Positions 8,857 to 17,564 are shown, numbered from the stretch's first letter. The stretch is DNA of 64,000 bases from Paenibacillus piri (GCF_004354045.1 NZ_SMRT01000011.1:1-64000), one strand, 5' to 3'. Program-made: numbers and translations. The notes: generated from the letters alone by a model not told the origin.

Positions 8857-9074
8857 ATGCAATTGCAAATTCGAAAAGCGCATCCTGACGACATACCGAG
8901 GCTTGTCAAGCTAAGATGGGATTTTACAGCTGATTATAAAGAAATAGCGGAGGCCCAGTTTGAACCGTTTTATGAAGAATGCTCGGCCTTTTTAAGTCAG
9001 GCTATAGACGGAGATCGGTGGGGGGATTCTCACCCTCGCTGGAAATGCTGGAGAAACATCTGAATCCCTATTAA
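8857..9074 (+). pseudogene. GNAT acetyltransferase, internally deleted
   Basis: The first 54 codons (MQLQIRKAHPDDIPRLVKLR ... FYEECSAFLSQAI) are a clear GNAT N-terminus of the kind that normally continues for about 150 residues. After DGDRW the frame turns to unrelated residues and stops at 9063. In another frame the same stretch ends LEMLEKHLNPY followed by a stop at 9072-9074, which looks like a genuine C-terminus. The simplest reading is an internal deletion that removed the acetyl-CoA binding core and shifted the frame. Confidence 0.6.
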
Positions 9075-9115
9075 ATAACGCCGGAGATACCGGTTAATAA
9101 AAGGAGCTGGGAGCC

Positions 9116-9670
9116 ATGGCCGAAAGAACAAGAGTGATTGAAGTGGTGCCGTATGATGCCGAATGGAAGATACAGTTCGAACGGATCAAAGAAATGATTG
9201 TCGGTTATATTGGCGATCTCGTCCTTGCCGTGGAGCATGTCGGAAGCACCTCTGTCGAGGGGCTGTCCGCCAAACCGATTATCGACCTTGATGTCGTGAT
9301 GGACAGCTATGACGTATTGCCGACAATTATCGAGCGTCTGGAGCAAGCGGGCTTCGAGCATCAGGGCAACCTGGGGATTGAAGGGCGCGAGGCATTCCGC
9401 AGAACTTACGACGACGGATTCATGAAATACCATCTGTACGTATGTCCCAAAGACGGCAAGGGCTATTTGGAGCATATCGCCTTTCGCGATTACTTGCGAG
9501 CGAACGAAGAGGCGAAAAAAGAATATGAAGCGTTAAAGCAGCGTTTGGCCGAAGCTTACCGCTATGATATCGACAGCTACGTCGACCGCAAAACGGCGTT
9601 CGTCAGGGATATATTGAACAAGACGATATACAAGACCGATGATTCCAAGAAAGCCCGTGAATCCGGCTAA
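9116..9670 (+). CDS. GrpB family protein
   Basis: A 184-residue member of the GrpB/UPF0157 family, related to the nucleotidyltransferase fold. The family signature is clear: VEHVGSTSVEGLSAKPIIDL near residues 41-60. The His-Gly-Ser-Thr and KPIIDLDV motif corresponds to the nucleotidyltransferase active site region, but the biochemical role of GrpB proteins is not settled. The start at 9116 follows AAAAGGAG by about 9 bases. It lies at the end of the Nudix/GNAT series. Confidence 0.85.
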   Translation: MAERTRVIEVVPYDAEWKIQFERIKEMIVGYIGDLVLAVEHVGSTSVEGLSAKPIIDLDVVMDSYDVLPTIIERLEQAGFEHQGNLGIEGREAFRRTYDDGFMKYHLYVCPKDGKGYLEHIAFRDYLRANEEAKKEYEALKQRLAEAYRYDIDSYVDRKTAFVRDILNKTIYKTDDSKKARESG

Positions 9671-9702
9671 GCAGCTTTGCCGGTGACGCAGGGCTTTTTT
9701 TG
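9651..9702 (+). terminator. Rho-independent terminator after GrpB gene
   Basis: An imperfect stem pairs AGCCC...CCGGC (overlapping the stop codon) with GCCGG...GGGCT and is followed by TTTTTTT at 9693-9699. Confidence 0.55.
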
Positions 9703-9847
9703 CGTGTTCATATTTGTTAACACTTTTTTAATAGTTTAGTCTTGTTTTCAACATAGAACGGTCATTTTTTTATTGTACATTGTAGATGTGCTTAAGGAAG
9801 CGGTAATGCTTAAGTGCGAATTCAACGATAGGAAGGAGATTGTGAAC

Positions 9848-10195
9848 ATGAAGAAAACATTGGCTTATGCGTTAAGTGTGATGATGATTTTTGCAGTGAT
9901 AACAGGGTGTTCCGGGGGCAGCGGCGGCAGTGGTGAAGGTGGAAGCTCGGGCAGCGATTCCAGTGTTCCGACAACGACGACGCCGTCGGGATCTTCATCC
10001 GGCTCCGGATCGTCGCCGAGCTCGTCATCGGGTAAGAGCGATACGGGAGCTTCATCCGGCTCGACGTCCGGCAGCACGTCTTCCGGCGGAAGCTCGGGCA
10101 GCACCGGTTCAACCGGCAGCTCCGGCAGTACAGGCTCGTCAAGTACCGGCTCCGGTAGTACGGGATCCGGCAGCACAGGATCGACTGGTAAATAA
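9848..10195 (+). CDS. Small Ser/Gly/Thr-rich lipoprotein
   Basis: A 115-residue protein with a lipoprotein signal: MKKTLAYALSVMMIFAVITG then Cys21. The rest is almost entirely Ser, Gly and Thr with a few Asp and Pro, with no folded domain apparent. ATG at 9848 follows AGGAAGGAGAT by 7 bases. The composition suggests a flexible cell-wall-spanning tether; no function can be assigned. It lies just upstream of a two-component system, but a gap of about 130 bases separates them. Confidence 0.7.
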   Translation: MKKTLAYALSVMMIFAVITGCSGGSGGSGEGGSSGSDSSVPTTTTPSGSSSGSGSSPSSSSGKSDTGASSGSTSGSTSSGGSSGSTGSTGSSGSTGSSSTGSGSTGSGSTGSTGK

Positions 10196-10323
10196 AGTTA
10201 ACATACACAACGGTTACCGCCTTTCTTCCGTCCGGGAGAAGGGCCGTTTCCATTTTAGCCCCCGAAAACACGGTCTGCAAAACGAAAACTATACATATAA
10301 CGCCAAAAGAAAAGGATAAGCCT

Positions 10324-11022
10324 ATGAACCCTTATAAAGTATTGGTTGTAGATGACGATCCTAATGTGCGTGAAATAATACGCTTATATTTTGAAAAACA
10401 GCATATCGAGATGATTGAGGCGCAGGACAGCTTCGTTGCGCTTGAGATGATGGAGAAGGAAGCGCCCGATATTGTCATTTTGGATGTGATGATGCCGGTT
10501 ATGGATGGCTATGAAGCCTGCAGGGAAATTCGGAAGCGGTACGAGACGCCGATCATTATGCTGACGGCAAAAGGGGAGGAGTTCGACCGGGTGCTGGGTC
10601 TGGAGCTGGGCGCGGACGATTATGTGACCAAGCCGTTCAGTCCGCGGGAGCTGACCGCCAGAATCAAAGCGATTTTTCGCCGCATGCAGCCGAGAAAGCA
10701 GAGCGAGGAGGCGGAAGCGCCGCAATCCTACGAATTCGACGGCCTGACGATCAACGTGGAACGGCGCGAAGTGATTGCCGGTTCGGAAAAGCTGACGCTG
10801 CGGCCCAAGGAATTCGATTTGCTCGCCCATATGGCGAAATCGCCGGGCAGCGTCTTTACGCGGGAGCAGCTGCTTGAGCAGGTTTGGGGCTATGATTATA
10901 TCGGCGATATCCGAACCGTCGATGTTCATGTGAAAAAGCTGCGTGAAAAATTAAACCCGTACGTCAACGACTGCATCCAGACCGTATGGGGGGTCGGGTA
11001 CAAGTTTGCGGTGGAATCATGA
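10324..11022 (+). CDS. Two-component response regulator, OmpR/PhoB family
   Basis: A 232-residue regulator. The receiver domain (residues 1-120) has the acidic pocket VVDDD, phosphoacceptor Asp54 in ILDVMMP and the conserved Lys in VTKPFSP. A winged-helix DNA-binding domain follows (residues about 133-230) with LTLRPKEFDLL and RTVDVHVKKLR. AAGGA lies 7 bases before the ATG. The stop overlaps the kinase start by 4 bases (ATGA), so regulator and kinase are translationally coupled. Target genes are unknown. Confidence 0.92.
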   Translation: MNPYKVLVVDDDPNVREIIRLYFEKQHIEMIEAQDSFVALEMMEKEAPDIVILDVMMPVMDGYEACREIRKRYETPIIMLTAKGEEFDRVLGLELGADDYVTKPFSPRELTARIKAIFRRMQPRKQSEEAEAPQSYEFDGLTINVERREVIAGSEKLTLRPKEFDLLAHMAKSPGSVFTREQLLEQVWGYDYIGDIRTVDVHVKKLREKLNPYVNDCIQTVWGVGYKFAVES

Positions 11023-12458
11023 TATTTGATATTAACAAAAGCATTTTCCGCCGCATCTTATTCAGCAGCATGTTCACGGTACTGCTCGGGCTGTGCGTTG
11101 TCGGGCTTCTGATTTCGTTTTTAACGAAGGATTACATCGTAACCTCGAAGGAAGACGAATTGCTGCGAAAAGCGAAGCGGGTCAATCTGGCAGTGCAAAA
11201 TATTACCGTGCTCGACGAAGGCATAAAGGATCTGCTCATTTTTTTCGATCAATCGTACGAAACCCGGATATGGATCTTCGATCTGCAGGGCAAAATCGTC
11301 GCCACCTCGGCCAAGGATGAAGTTTATATCGGCAAATCGGTCGACAATTCGGTGGTCGCTAAAGTCAGCAAAGGCGAAAATGCCGTCATGAATATCCAGT
11401 TCGAAGGCATGAAGGAATCGATGCTGTCCGTCATCGTCCCATGGGGCAAAGATAATAAGGTGTTCGGCGGGATCATCCTTCAGGCGCCTGTAACCGGCAT
11501 CAACGAGACGATTACGAATCTGCGCGAAACGATTTTATGGGGCACGCTGTTTGGCCTTCTCTTGTCGGCGGTCATCGCCTCGTATTTGTCATGGACGATC
11601 TCCCAGCCGCTGCAAAAAATAGATAGGGTCGCCGCCAAAATCGGCATGGGTGATTACAGCCAACGGATTCACATCCAATCGAAGGACGAGATCGGCGATT
11701 TGGCGGCGACGATCAATCATATGGTGGAAAAGCTGGAAATCGTCGATCTGGAAAAGAAAAAGCAGGAACAAATCCGGCAAGATTTCCTGGCCAATGTCTC
11801 GCATGAGCTGCGGACGCCGCTTACCGCCATGCAGGGCTTTCTCGAGGCGCTGCAGGACGGCTTGATCGATGAAGGGGCCAAGCCGCGCTACTACGGAATT
11901 ATATATAATGAAACGCTGCATATGAACCGGCTGGTCGACGATATTATGGATTTGATCAAGTTGGAAAATAACGAAATAACGCTCTCCCGTTCGGCGGTCG
12001 ACATCGCGGCGGTGGTGACGCAGGCGGCGTTTAAATTCGAGCCGGAGGCGACGGAGAAAAACACGTCCATTTCAATTCATACCGAGGAAGACTTGGCGAA
12101 AGCATTAGCGGATTCCGGACGGTTGGAACAAATATGCAATAATCTCATTAAAAATGCGATCAAATTTACGGAAAATGGCCGCATTACGATCCAGGCGTTC
12201 AATGAAGAGCCGTACATTCACCTCGTCTTCTCCGATACGGGGATCGGGATTTCTGCGGACGACCAGGAAATGATCTGGGAGCGGTTTTTCAAAGTTGATC
12301 GCGGACGCTCAAAAAAAAATCAAGGCACTGGTCTGGGGCTGGCCATCGTTCGGGAATTGGTCGAGCTGCATGAAGGGAAGATCGAGGTTCAAAGCGAAAT
12401 TGGAAAGGGTACGACCTTCGATGTATGGATTCCGAATGTGGAATCGTCGCAAAAATAG
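11019..12458 (+). CDS. Two-component sensor histidine kinase
   Basis: A 479-residue membrane kinase that should phosphorylate the OmpR-type regulator encoded immediately upstream. Order: membrane segment (about residues 14-36), extracytoplasmic sensor region (37-168), second membrane segment (170-193), HAMP (about 190-245), HisKA with His262 in SHELRTP, and HATPase with the N box NNLIKNAIKFT, G1 DTGIGIS and G2 GTGLGLAIV. The start was taken at the ATGA overlap at 11019. The architecture resembles WalK/PhoR-type kinases without a PAS domain. The signal is unknown. Confidence 0.92.
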   Translation: MIFDINKSIFRRILFSSMFTVLLGLCVVGLLISFLTKDYIVTSKEDELLRKAKRVNLAVQNITVLDEGIKDLLIFFDQSYETRIWIFDLQGKIVATSAKDEVYIGKSVDNSVVAKVSKGENAVMNIQFEGMKESMLSVIVPWGKDNKVFGGIILQAPVTGINETITNLRETILWGTLFGLLLSAVIASYLSWTISQPLQKIDRVAAKIGMGDYSQRIHIQSKDEIGDLAATINHMVEKLEIVDLEKKKQEQIRQDFLANVSHELRTPLTAMQGFLEALQDGLIDEGAKPRYYGIIYNETLHMNRLVDDIMDLIKLENNEITLSRSAVDIAAVVTQAAFKFEPEATEKNTSISIHTEEDLAKALADSGRLEQICNNLIKNAIKFTENGRITIQAFNEEPYIHLVFSDTGIGISADDQEMIWERFFKVDRGRSKKNQGTGLGLAIVRELVELHEGKIEVQSEIGKGTTFDVWIPNVESSQK

Positions 12459-12547
12459 CGTGCGTCTGCCGTACAGCCGGAAATTAGGGTTGGAATTGCG
12501 AAGGCGTTTGGCTATGACCTATAATACGTATAACGGCCAGACATTGG

Positions 12548-12596
12548 AAAACATCATGAGCTACTCGCGCTGGAGTATCGTCATGATGTTTTTTTC
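12548..12596 (+). terminator. Rho-independent terminator after histidine kinase
   Basis: AAACATCATGA (12549-12559) is perfectly complementary to TCATGATGTTT (12581-12591), with a loop that can pair internally, and the T-run continues to 12595. It closes the regulator/kinase operon. Confidence 0.85.
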
Positions 12597-12669
12597 AGTT
12601 TCTGGAAGGGCGGCGAAGCCGTATATCATTGGTTGAATAGATCCTTTCAGAAAAAAGGAGGCAGCGTAT

Positions 12670-13251
12670 TTGGAGACGAATGGCGGTATCCGTACAAAAC
12701 CGGAGACGACGATACGATATGTGGAGGCGGTAAGCCTAAGCGCAACCCACACGTTTAGCAAAATGTCTCAGAGCCGCATCCGATTATTAGCCGGACTTGG
12801 CGTCGAAGGCGATGCGCATCTGGGCAGGACGGTCAAGCACCGTTCGCGTGTTGCGGCCGATCCGACGCAGCCGAATTTGCGTCAGGTTCACCTTATCCAT
12901 GGCGAGCTGCATGATGAACTGCGGGAAGCCGGCTTTATCGTATCGCCCGGACAGATGGGCGAAAATATAACGACCCGGGGAATCGATCTGCTTGCGCTGC
13001 CGACCGGTACACGACTATATATCGGCGAAACGGCGGAAGTTGAGATTACCGGCTTGCGCAATCCTTGCGACCAGCTGGATCGGCTGCAGCCGGGACTGAT
13101 GGCGGCCGTACTGGGACGCGACGAGCAGGGGCAGCTGATCCGCAAAGCCGGCATCATGGGCATTGTGATCGCTGGCGGCGATGTTAAGCCGGGCGACCCG
13201 ATCCGTATCGGGCTGCCGACGGAGCCGTATCGGCCGCTTGAACGGGTGTAG
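12670..13251 (+). CDS. MOSC domain-containing protein
   Basis: A 193-residue protein of the MOSC family (molybdenum cofactor sulfurase C-terminal domain), which carries sulfur or handles molybdopterin adducts. The family core is visible: GLGVEGDAHLGR (residues 45-56), GQMGENITTRGIDLLALP (about 96-113) and ITGLRNPC with a conserved Cys near residue 137. The start is TTG, with AAGGAGG 8 bases upstream; no ATG fits as well. MoaA is encoded about 5 kb downstream, which is consistent with molybdenum cofactor use in this organism. Confidence 0.82.
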   Translation: METNGGIRTKPETTIRYVEAVSLSATHTFSKMSQSRIRLLAGLGVEGDAHLGRTVKHRSRVAADPTQPNLRQVHLIHGELHDELREAGFIVSPGQMGENITTRGIDLLALPTGTRLYIGETAEVEITGLRNPCDQLDRLQPGLMAAVLGRDEQGQLIRKAGIMGIVIAGGDVKPGDPIRIGLPTEPYRPLERV

Positions 13252-13390
13252 CGCAGGCAAGGCGGACGCAGCAATCGGTAGCGGTTGCTTCCTGCATCCT
13301 TATAATTTGAAGCAGCCGGGATAAGCGCCCGCGCCTTTCGGGTGAATGCCACATAAATTGTGGTGTATCATAAAACCAACCTTTTTTCGC

Positions 13391-13424
13391 ACGGCCTTCT
13401 TCCTTGATGAGGGTCGTTTTTTTT
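13391..13424 (+). terminator. Terminator after MOSC gene
   Basis: ACGGCCTTC pairs with GAGGGTCGT (two G-U pairs) around a 9-base loop and is followed by eight T residues. Confidence 0.7.
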
Positions 13425-13436
13425 GTATATGCGTAA

Positions 13437-14096
13437 TCATGGCCTGTGAACGGTTTTTAAATGCTGCACATTCCAGCAGATGATGTCCCCGTTGGCATTG
13501 ACGAGCTCGATGATCGGATAATCCGCCTTTTGCAGCAGCCCTATTTTGTTGGAATTGTCGCCAAGATCGAACACGACCAGTTGGCCCTCCATTTTTTTAC
13601 ATTGATCCTCGAACGTTCGGGACAGCGGAAAGTTAATTGGCTGCAAAGAATAATTGCTTAATGAATAAGGCGCCAGACCCGGGCGGTAAGGAATCAGCCA
13701 TTTCAGATGGTTCATCGAGATAAACATCGCTTTGTATACCGGCGAATAAAAGACGAAGTAGTCGTTCATAATGCTCGTCAAATAGCCATGAATCGCTTTA
13801 TTTCCGGTCATATTAATTTCGACAAAGCTGCCCTTTGCATTTTGCAAAATTTTCCGGAATGAAAGGCTATCCGTCTGATAATCGATCGGTTCCACCGGGA
13901 CCATGTCGGGATCTTCGTGTAAATAGTAGCTTAGCTTGACGTTCTGGATATGGACAATAGGAATATAATAAAACCGCTGTTCGTGAAAAAGAACGATCAA
14001 ATCCGAGCCGACGTCGATGACTTTCCCTTTAATGAACTGCTTTCCGGATATTTCTACCTCCACATCTTTATTAATGAATTGTCGTAGAGCGCTCAT
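13437..14096 (-). CDS. Hypothetical protein with DUF2642-like repeats
   Basis: A 219-residue soluble protein of unknown function. The N-terminal 55 residues (FINKDVEVEISGKQFIKGKV then IDVGSDLIVLF and FYYIPIVHIQNVKL) have the short beta-barrel pattern seen in DUF2642/Sm-like proteins of Bacillales. A related pattern recurs near residues 84-135 (SFVEINMTGNKAIHGYLTSI, then FVFYSPVYKAMFISMNHLKW) and again near 165-215, so it may be three copies of one fold. It lies 28 bases downstream of the ArsB-like transporter gene on the same strand and is probably co-transcribed with it. Confidence 0.6.
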   Translation of the reverse strand: MSALRQFINKDVEVEISGKQFIKGKVIDVGSDLIVLFHEQRFYYIPIVHIQNVKLSYYLHEDPDMVPVEPIDYQTDSLSFRKILQNAKGSFVEINMTGNKAIHGYLTSIMNDYFVFYSPVYKAMFISMNHLKWLIPYRPGLAPYSLSNYSLQPINFPLSRTFEDQCKKMEGQLVVFDLGDNSNKIGLLQKADYPIIELVNANGDIICWNVQHLKTVHRP

Positions 14097-14124
14097 AGCA
14101 AAACCTCCAAATCTGTATGATGGA

Positions 14125-15477
14125 TTAAAAGATCCAGTTCACCCAATAGGCCAGAATGACCAGTGTAAATAACAGGGTAATTGGAATGACGACGGAAGTG
14201 ACCTTCAAATATTCCCCCCAGCTGATCATGACTCTTCCTTTTTTCAGGATATGCATCCACATTAATGTAGCCAGAGTTCCGATCGGTAGAAGCAGAGAAC
14301 CGATATCGCTGCCGATTACGCTGGCCAAGTAAGAGATTTTCAACGTAAGCGGATCGAGTCCCATATTTGTCAAAGTTAGCGTGCCTACCATCAAGGCCGG
14401 ATGATTATTGAATATATTCGATAAAATGGAGAGCAGGAAGCCCATGACCATGCTGGCATGCAGCAAGCTGCCGGAAACGACGGGCTCGAAGATGTAAATG
14501 AGCAATCGGGTTAGACCGATGTTGTGCAGGCCGTAAATAATGACATACATGCTGAAGGCAAATACAAGAATATACCACGGCGTTTTGCTCAGCATGTCAG
14601 CAGGAGATATTTTCAAATAAAACCACCGCCAGCCGAGCAAAAAGATCGAACCGATGACCGCCATTAAAGGGACGGGAAAATGAATATAGGAAGCGGCAAA
14701 CAGGCTCAGTCTTACGCAAAACACGAAGATCAAAATATTCCGCATGATGGCAGCCCGTTTTTCATTGGGAATGGGTGAAATATTGTCCTGCAAAGGATGC
14801 CTGCCGGCGACCAGCGGGTAGCTCCCGATTTTAATTTTGGGTGTAGGCAGATTTCGCGGCAGTATGCGGTAAAACATCGCGAACAGCAGCAAGGTGAGCA
14901 GCCCAAGGCCCAACGATGCCGGGACGAACATCATGGCCGTATGCATGTAAAGGTCCATGTTGACGATTTTTAATGCAATCAGATTGACAATATTGCTGAC
15001 GCCGATGGGCGCGCTGGAGGCGGTTGCGATCAATGCGCCCGATAGCAGGTAAGCGATTTTTTGCTTATTTTTCAATCTCAGGTTGCGCAGCACCATTAAT
15101 AAAATCGGCGTTGTAATTAATATACTGCCGTCATTGTTAACAAACAGCGTCATCAGAAAGCAAAACAGATTCGTATACCAGAAAAGCCGGATGCCGGAAC
15201 CGCTGGCCTTTTCCAGCAGCTTCTCGGCCGCCCAATGGAAAAATCCGAAGCTTTCGAGTACGATCGCCATGACGATCGTCGCCATAATCGTAATCGCTGC
15301 GCCGCCGATCGTTTCCGTAATGATGCCCAGGTCCGACAAGGTGACGCTCCCGCTTATAAGCACAAGCACCGCACCGGCGGTTGCCGGTATCGCCTCATTG
15401 ACATTAGGGCGCCAAAAGATGAAAATAATGGTGCATAGAAAGCTGATTACGGTCAGGGGAATCATAATATCATGCAT
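14125..15477 (-). CDS. ArsB/NhaD/CitM-type membrane transporter
   Basis: A 450-residue integral membrane protein of the ion transporter superfamily that includes ArsB and the SLC13-like carriers. About 11-12 hydrophobic segments are visible. The paired family motifs are seen: FVNNDGSILITTPILL near residue 112 and SSAPIGVSNIVNLIAL near residue 153, and a second inverted-half motif IFNNHPALMVG and SVIGSDIGSLLLPIGTLATL (about residues 365-400). It resembles B. subtilis YdfA-like ArsB homologues. Substrate (arsenite or another anion) is not determined; no ArsR or ArsC gene is adjacent. Confidence 0.82.
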   Translation of the reverse strand: MHDIMIPLTVISFLCTIIFIFWRPNVNEAIPATAGAVLVLISGSVTLSDLGIITETIGGAAITIMATIVMAIVLESFGFFHWAAEKLLEKASGSGIRLFWYTNLFCFLMTLFVNNDGSILITTPILLMVLRNLRLKNKQKIAYLLSGALIATASSAPIGVSNIVNLIALKIVNMDLYMHTAMMFVPASLGLGLLTLLLFAMFYRILPRNLPTPKIKIGSYPLVAGRHPLQDNISPIPNEKRAAIMRNILIFVFCVRLSLFAASYIHFPVPLMAVIGSIFLLGWRWFYLKISPADMLSKTPWYILVFAFSMYVIIYGLHNIGLTRLLIYIFEPVVSGSLLHASMVMGFLLSILSNIFNNHPALMVGTLTLTNMGLDPLTLKISYLASVIGSDIGSLLLPIGTLATLMWMHILKKGRVMISWGEYLKVTSVVIPITLLFTLVILAYWVNWIF

Positions 15478-15521
15478 TGGAATTCAACCTCTTCTCGCTA
15501 AAAGATGCTTCAAGCTCTTTT

Positions 15522-15578
15522 TTATCTATTTCTATTAAACCGAGCGATGTGCAGTAGTCGAATGGCCCGACAGTTCAT
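15522..15578 (-). CDS. Possible 18-residue leader peptide
   Basis: On the minus strand a strong site GGGAGGTG lies 2 bases before an ATG that opens an 18-codon frame (MNCRAIRLLHIARFNRNR). It ends 44 bases upstream of the transporter ATG and its own Shine-Dalgarno (AGAGG). The peptide is Arg-rich. A short well-initiated frame in this position could couple translation or attenuate the transporter operon. No terminator/antiterminator pair is obvious, so function is a guess. Confidence 0.35.
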   Translation of the reverse strand: MNCRAIRLLHIARFNRNR

Positions 15579-15854
15579 TTCACCTCCCTCTGCATTTGTC
15601 TTCTATTCACATTTGCAGTGTATGTTTACATCGCATAGCGTGTACTAGACATTAGCTCTATTTCTCATAAATTCAACTAATAGAGACCCGAGATATATAT
15701 CTTCTACGGATATTTGCTAGGGAATGACATTCGTCCCCGGCGGATCAAGCGCCCTCAACAATAAAAGTCACATAATGACAACAGCATTCGAGCGTATTTT
15801 CAGCCGTTTCTTGGTAATCTGGTAACAAATGATAGATTCATATGAGGAGGGCTA
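15579..15854. other. Divergent intergenic region
   Basis: This stretch separates the minus-strand transporter unit from the plus-strand small membrane protein and must hold promoters for both. I see no pair of hexamers good enough to name and no RNA motif I recognise. The sequence from 15640 to 15720 is AT-rich. GAGGAGGG at 15842-15849 is the ribosome binding site of the next gene. Confidence 0.4.
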
Positions 15855-16130
15855 ATGAAGATGTCGCATGAGCTCGCAATATATGGTTTGGGTGGTTTGT
15901 CGGTTATCATTATGCTAGCGCTTTGTCTGGATATCGTAAGAAGAAACAGCGAAATTGCAGCATCCTATAAAAAAGCATCCGTTCAGGTCATAGAAACGGC
16001 GGCGGCGCAGCAGAAAGATACGCCGGTGTATCCGATCTATGTCGATTGCAGTCAAGAGCTTCTCGCTTACGAGCCGGAGACGCCGAATACTGCGGATTTG
16101 AACGTTTTGGCAAGCCGGCCGAGTGCTTAA
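15855..16130 (+). CDS. Small single-pass membrane protein, hypothetical
   Basis: A 91-residue protein with one N-terminal membrane helix (residues 8-27, LAIYGLGGLSVIIMLALCLD) and a short basic then Ala/Gln-rich cytoplasmic or extracellular tail. GAGGAGGG lies 5 bases before the ATG, which supports real translation. No family recognised. Confidence 0.55.
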   Translation: MKMSHELAIYGLGGLSVIIMLALCLDIVRRNSEIAASYKKASVQVIETAAAQQKDTPVYPIYVDCSQELLAYEPETPNTADLNVLASRPSA

Positions 16131-16201
16131 TACCTTCATACGGCTGCATTCCCGACCATGGGGCAATCATTCCAATGTCAAATAAGGAAGGAAGATATGA
16201 G

Positions 16202-16486
16202 ATGCAAATCAAAAAGAAAGTCGATATCGAGTCCATCCTGGACAACTTTCATGCGATCGCCCGATGGGACGCCCTTGGAAACAAACATTATCTCGTGTTT
16301 CCCGACCGCAAGCGCGGTGGCCAATGGACGTTGATGAATTACGGCGGCGACCGGTTCAGTGTGCATGGACTCGGCGACAATTATTCGGATGAGGACGAAT
16401 CTTTTTTTGACGAACGCGGCGGTATCGTAGCGTTTATCTGGGAGCATCGTTCCGCAATTAACAACGCGATTAGACAAGCGATTTAA
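16202..16486 (+). CDS. Hypothetical small protein
   Basis: A 94-residue soluble protein with no family I recognise. It is mixed in charge, with central aromatic pairs (GGQWTLMNYGGDRFSVHGLG) and an acidic YSDEDESFFDERGG segment, and looks like a compact globular fold. I took the ATG at 16202, about 9 bases after GGAAGG; an out-of-frame ATG at 16197 competes. It lies 22 bases upstream of the kinase gene. Confidence 0.55.
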   Translation: MQIKKKVDIESILDNFHAIARWDALGNKHYLVFPDRKRGGQWTLMNYGGDRFSVHGLGDNYSDEDESFFDERGGIVAFIWEHRSAINNAIRQAI

Positions 16487-16508
16487 CGATCATATGGAGG
16501 CTTACGGT

Positions 16509-17498
16509 ATGCATCTGCTTGGCGTGGACGGAGGCGGGACGAAAACCGCCTTTATGGTAATGAATGAGCAAGGACGTATCGTTTCACGGGCGACGTTGGG
16601 CAGCCTGGATTGGTTTCAAATCGGCGCACAGGGCCTTGCGCGTACGCTTGAGCAAGGAATCGGCCTCGTGTGCGGGGAGGCAGGCATCGACCGGTCCGAG
16701 CTGTCTTACGCGATGCTTGGCGTTCCATGTCTCGGGGATGAGCTAGTCGACGAGGAGCCTGTTGTCCGCGACATAATCAGGCAGGTCATGCGGCACGACC
16801 GCTTCGAGGCCGTCAACGATGCCGAGGTTGGCTGGGCCGGCTCGCTGGCCTGCCAACCGGGGATACATCTCGTATCCGGTACAGGTGCGATCGGATACGG
16901 CGTCGACTCGAGCGGCCGCACGGCGCGTGCAAGCGGATGGGGGTACGCCGTCGGCGACGAAGGCTCCGCCTACTGGCTGGGCCGGCTGCTGCTTGCGACG
17001 TTCACGCGGGAAGCGGACGGCAGAGAGGAGCGAAGCATGATCTACGAAGTCGTGCGCAGCCATTTCGGGCTGAGCGACGATTTTCAACTGCTGAAGGTCG
17101 TTCAGCAGGAGTGGCATTGGAACCGCGAGAGAATAGCTGGATTAGCTCTTCTGCTTCATCAGGTCGCCAAGGCGGGCGAGAGCAAAGCGGTAAGAGCGTT
17201 CGAGCAGGCAGCTTGCGAGCTGTCGCTGATCGTGCGCTCGATCGCTCGGCAGCTGCAGTTCGGGGCGGAGCAGGGCGATGTCCCCGTCTCCTATTCGGGC
17301 GGCGTATTTCAAGCGGGGGCTTATATGATTGAGCCGCTGCGCGCCCAGCTCGCCGACGGCCGGTTCAGCTTAATCCGGCCGATTTTCGAGCCTGCAGCCG
17401 GCGCCGCTCTGTACGCGTACAAGCGGCTGAGGCCCGGTGCGGATTTGACCGGAATCGCCCGTTCGCTACAGGAACAGACAGCCGGAGGAAGCGTCTAA
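16509..17498 (+). CDS. BadF/BadG-type ATPase, N-acetylglucosamine kinase-like
   Basis: A 329-residue member of the ASKHA superfamily, BadF/BadG/BcrA/BcrD branch, which includes N-acetylglucosamine kinases. The phosphate-1 loop LGVDGGGTKTAFMV (residues 4-17), the acidic NDAEVGWAGS near 102 and the SGTGAIGYGVD phosphate-2 region near 123 are all visible, followed by GWGYAVGDEGSAYWLGR near 144, typical of the family. The ATG at 16509 lies 8 bases after GGAGG; an ATG five codons upstream would overlap that site. It probably phosphorylates an amino sugar, acting in cell wall recycling or sugar use. Confidence 0.8.
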   Translation: MHLLGVDGGGTKTAFMVMNEQGRIVSRATLGSLDWFQIGAQGLARTLEQGIGLVCGEAGIDRSELSYAMLGVPCLGDELVDEEPVVRDIIRQVMRHDRFEAVNDAEVGWAGSLACQPGIHLVSGTGAIGYGVDSSGRTARASGWGYAVGDEGSAYWLGRLLLATFTREADGREERSMIYEVVRSHFGLSDDFQLLKVVQQEWHWNRERIAGLALLLHQVAKAGESKAVRAFEQAACELSLIVRSIARQLQFGAEQGDVPVSYSGGVFQAGAYMIEPLRAQLADGRFSLIRPIFEPAAGAALYAYKRLRPGADLTGIARSLQEQTAGGSV

Positions 17499-17513
17499 TA
17501 TAGGAATCAGTAC

Positions 17514-17564
17514 CATGAAACAAGCTGGAGCGGCGCACGATGCGCCGCTCCAGCTTGTTTCATG
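17514..17564. repeat. Perfect 24-bp inverted repeat (hairpin)
   Basis: Bases 17514-17537 (CATGAAACAAGCTGGAGCGG...) are exactly complementary to 17541-17564 with a 3-base loop CGA. No T-run follows. It begins 15 bases after the sugar kinase stop, so it may act as a strong bidirectional terminator or RNA end-protector; a mobile palindromic element is the alternative. Confidence 0.8.

Noticed and set aside
10200..10300. Terminator after the Ser/Gly-rich lipoprotein
   Set aside because: AACGG/CCGTT pairs but the interior stem is poor and the T-run is short.
13461..13661. Plus-strand frame opposite the DUF2642-like gene
   Set aside because: It is the antisense shadow of a minus-strand gene with better start, length and family-like pattern.
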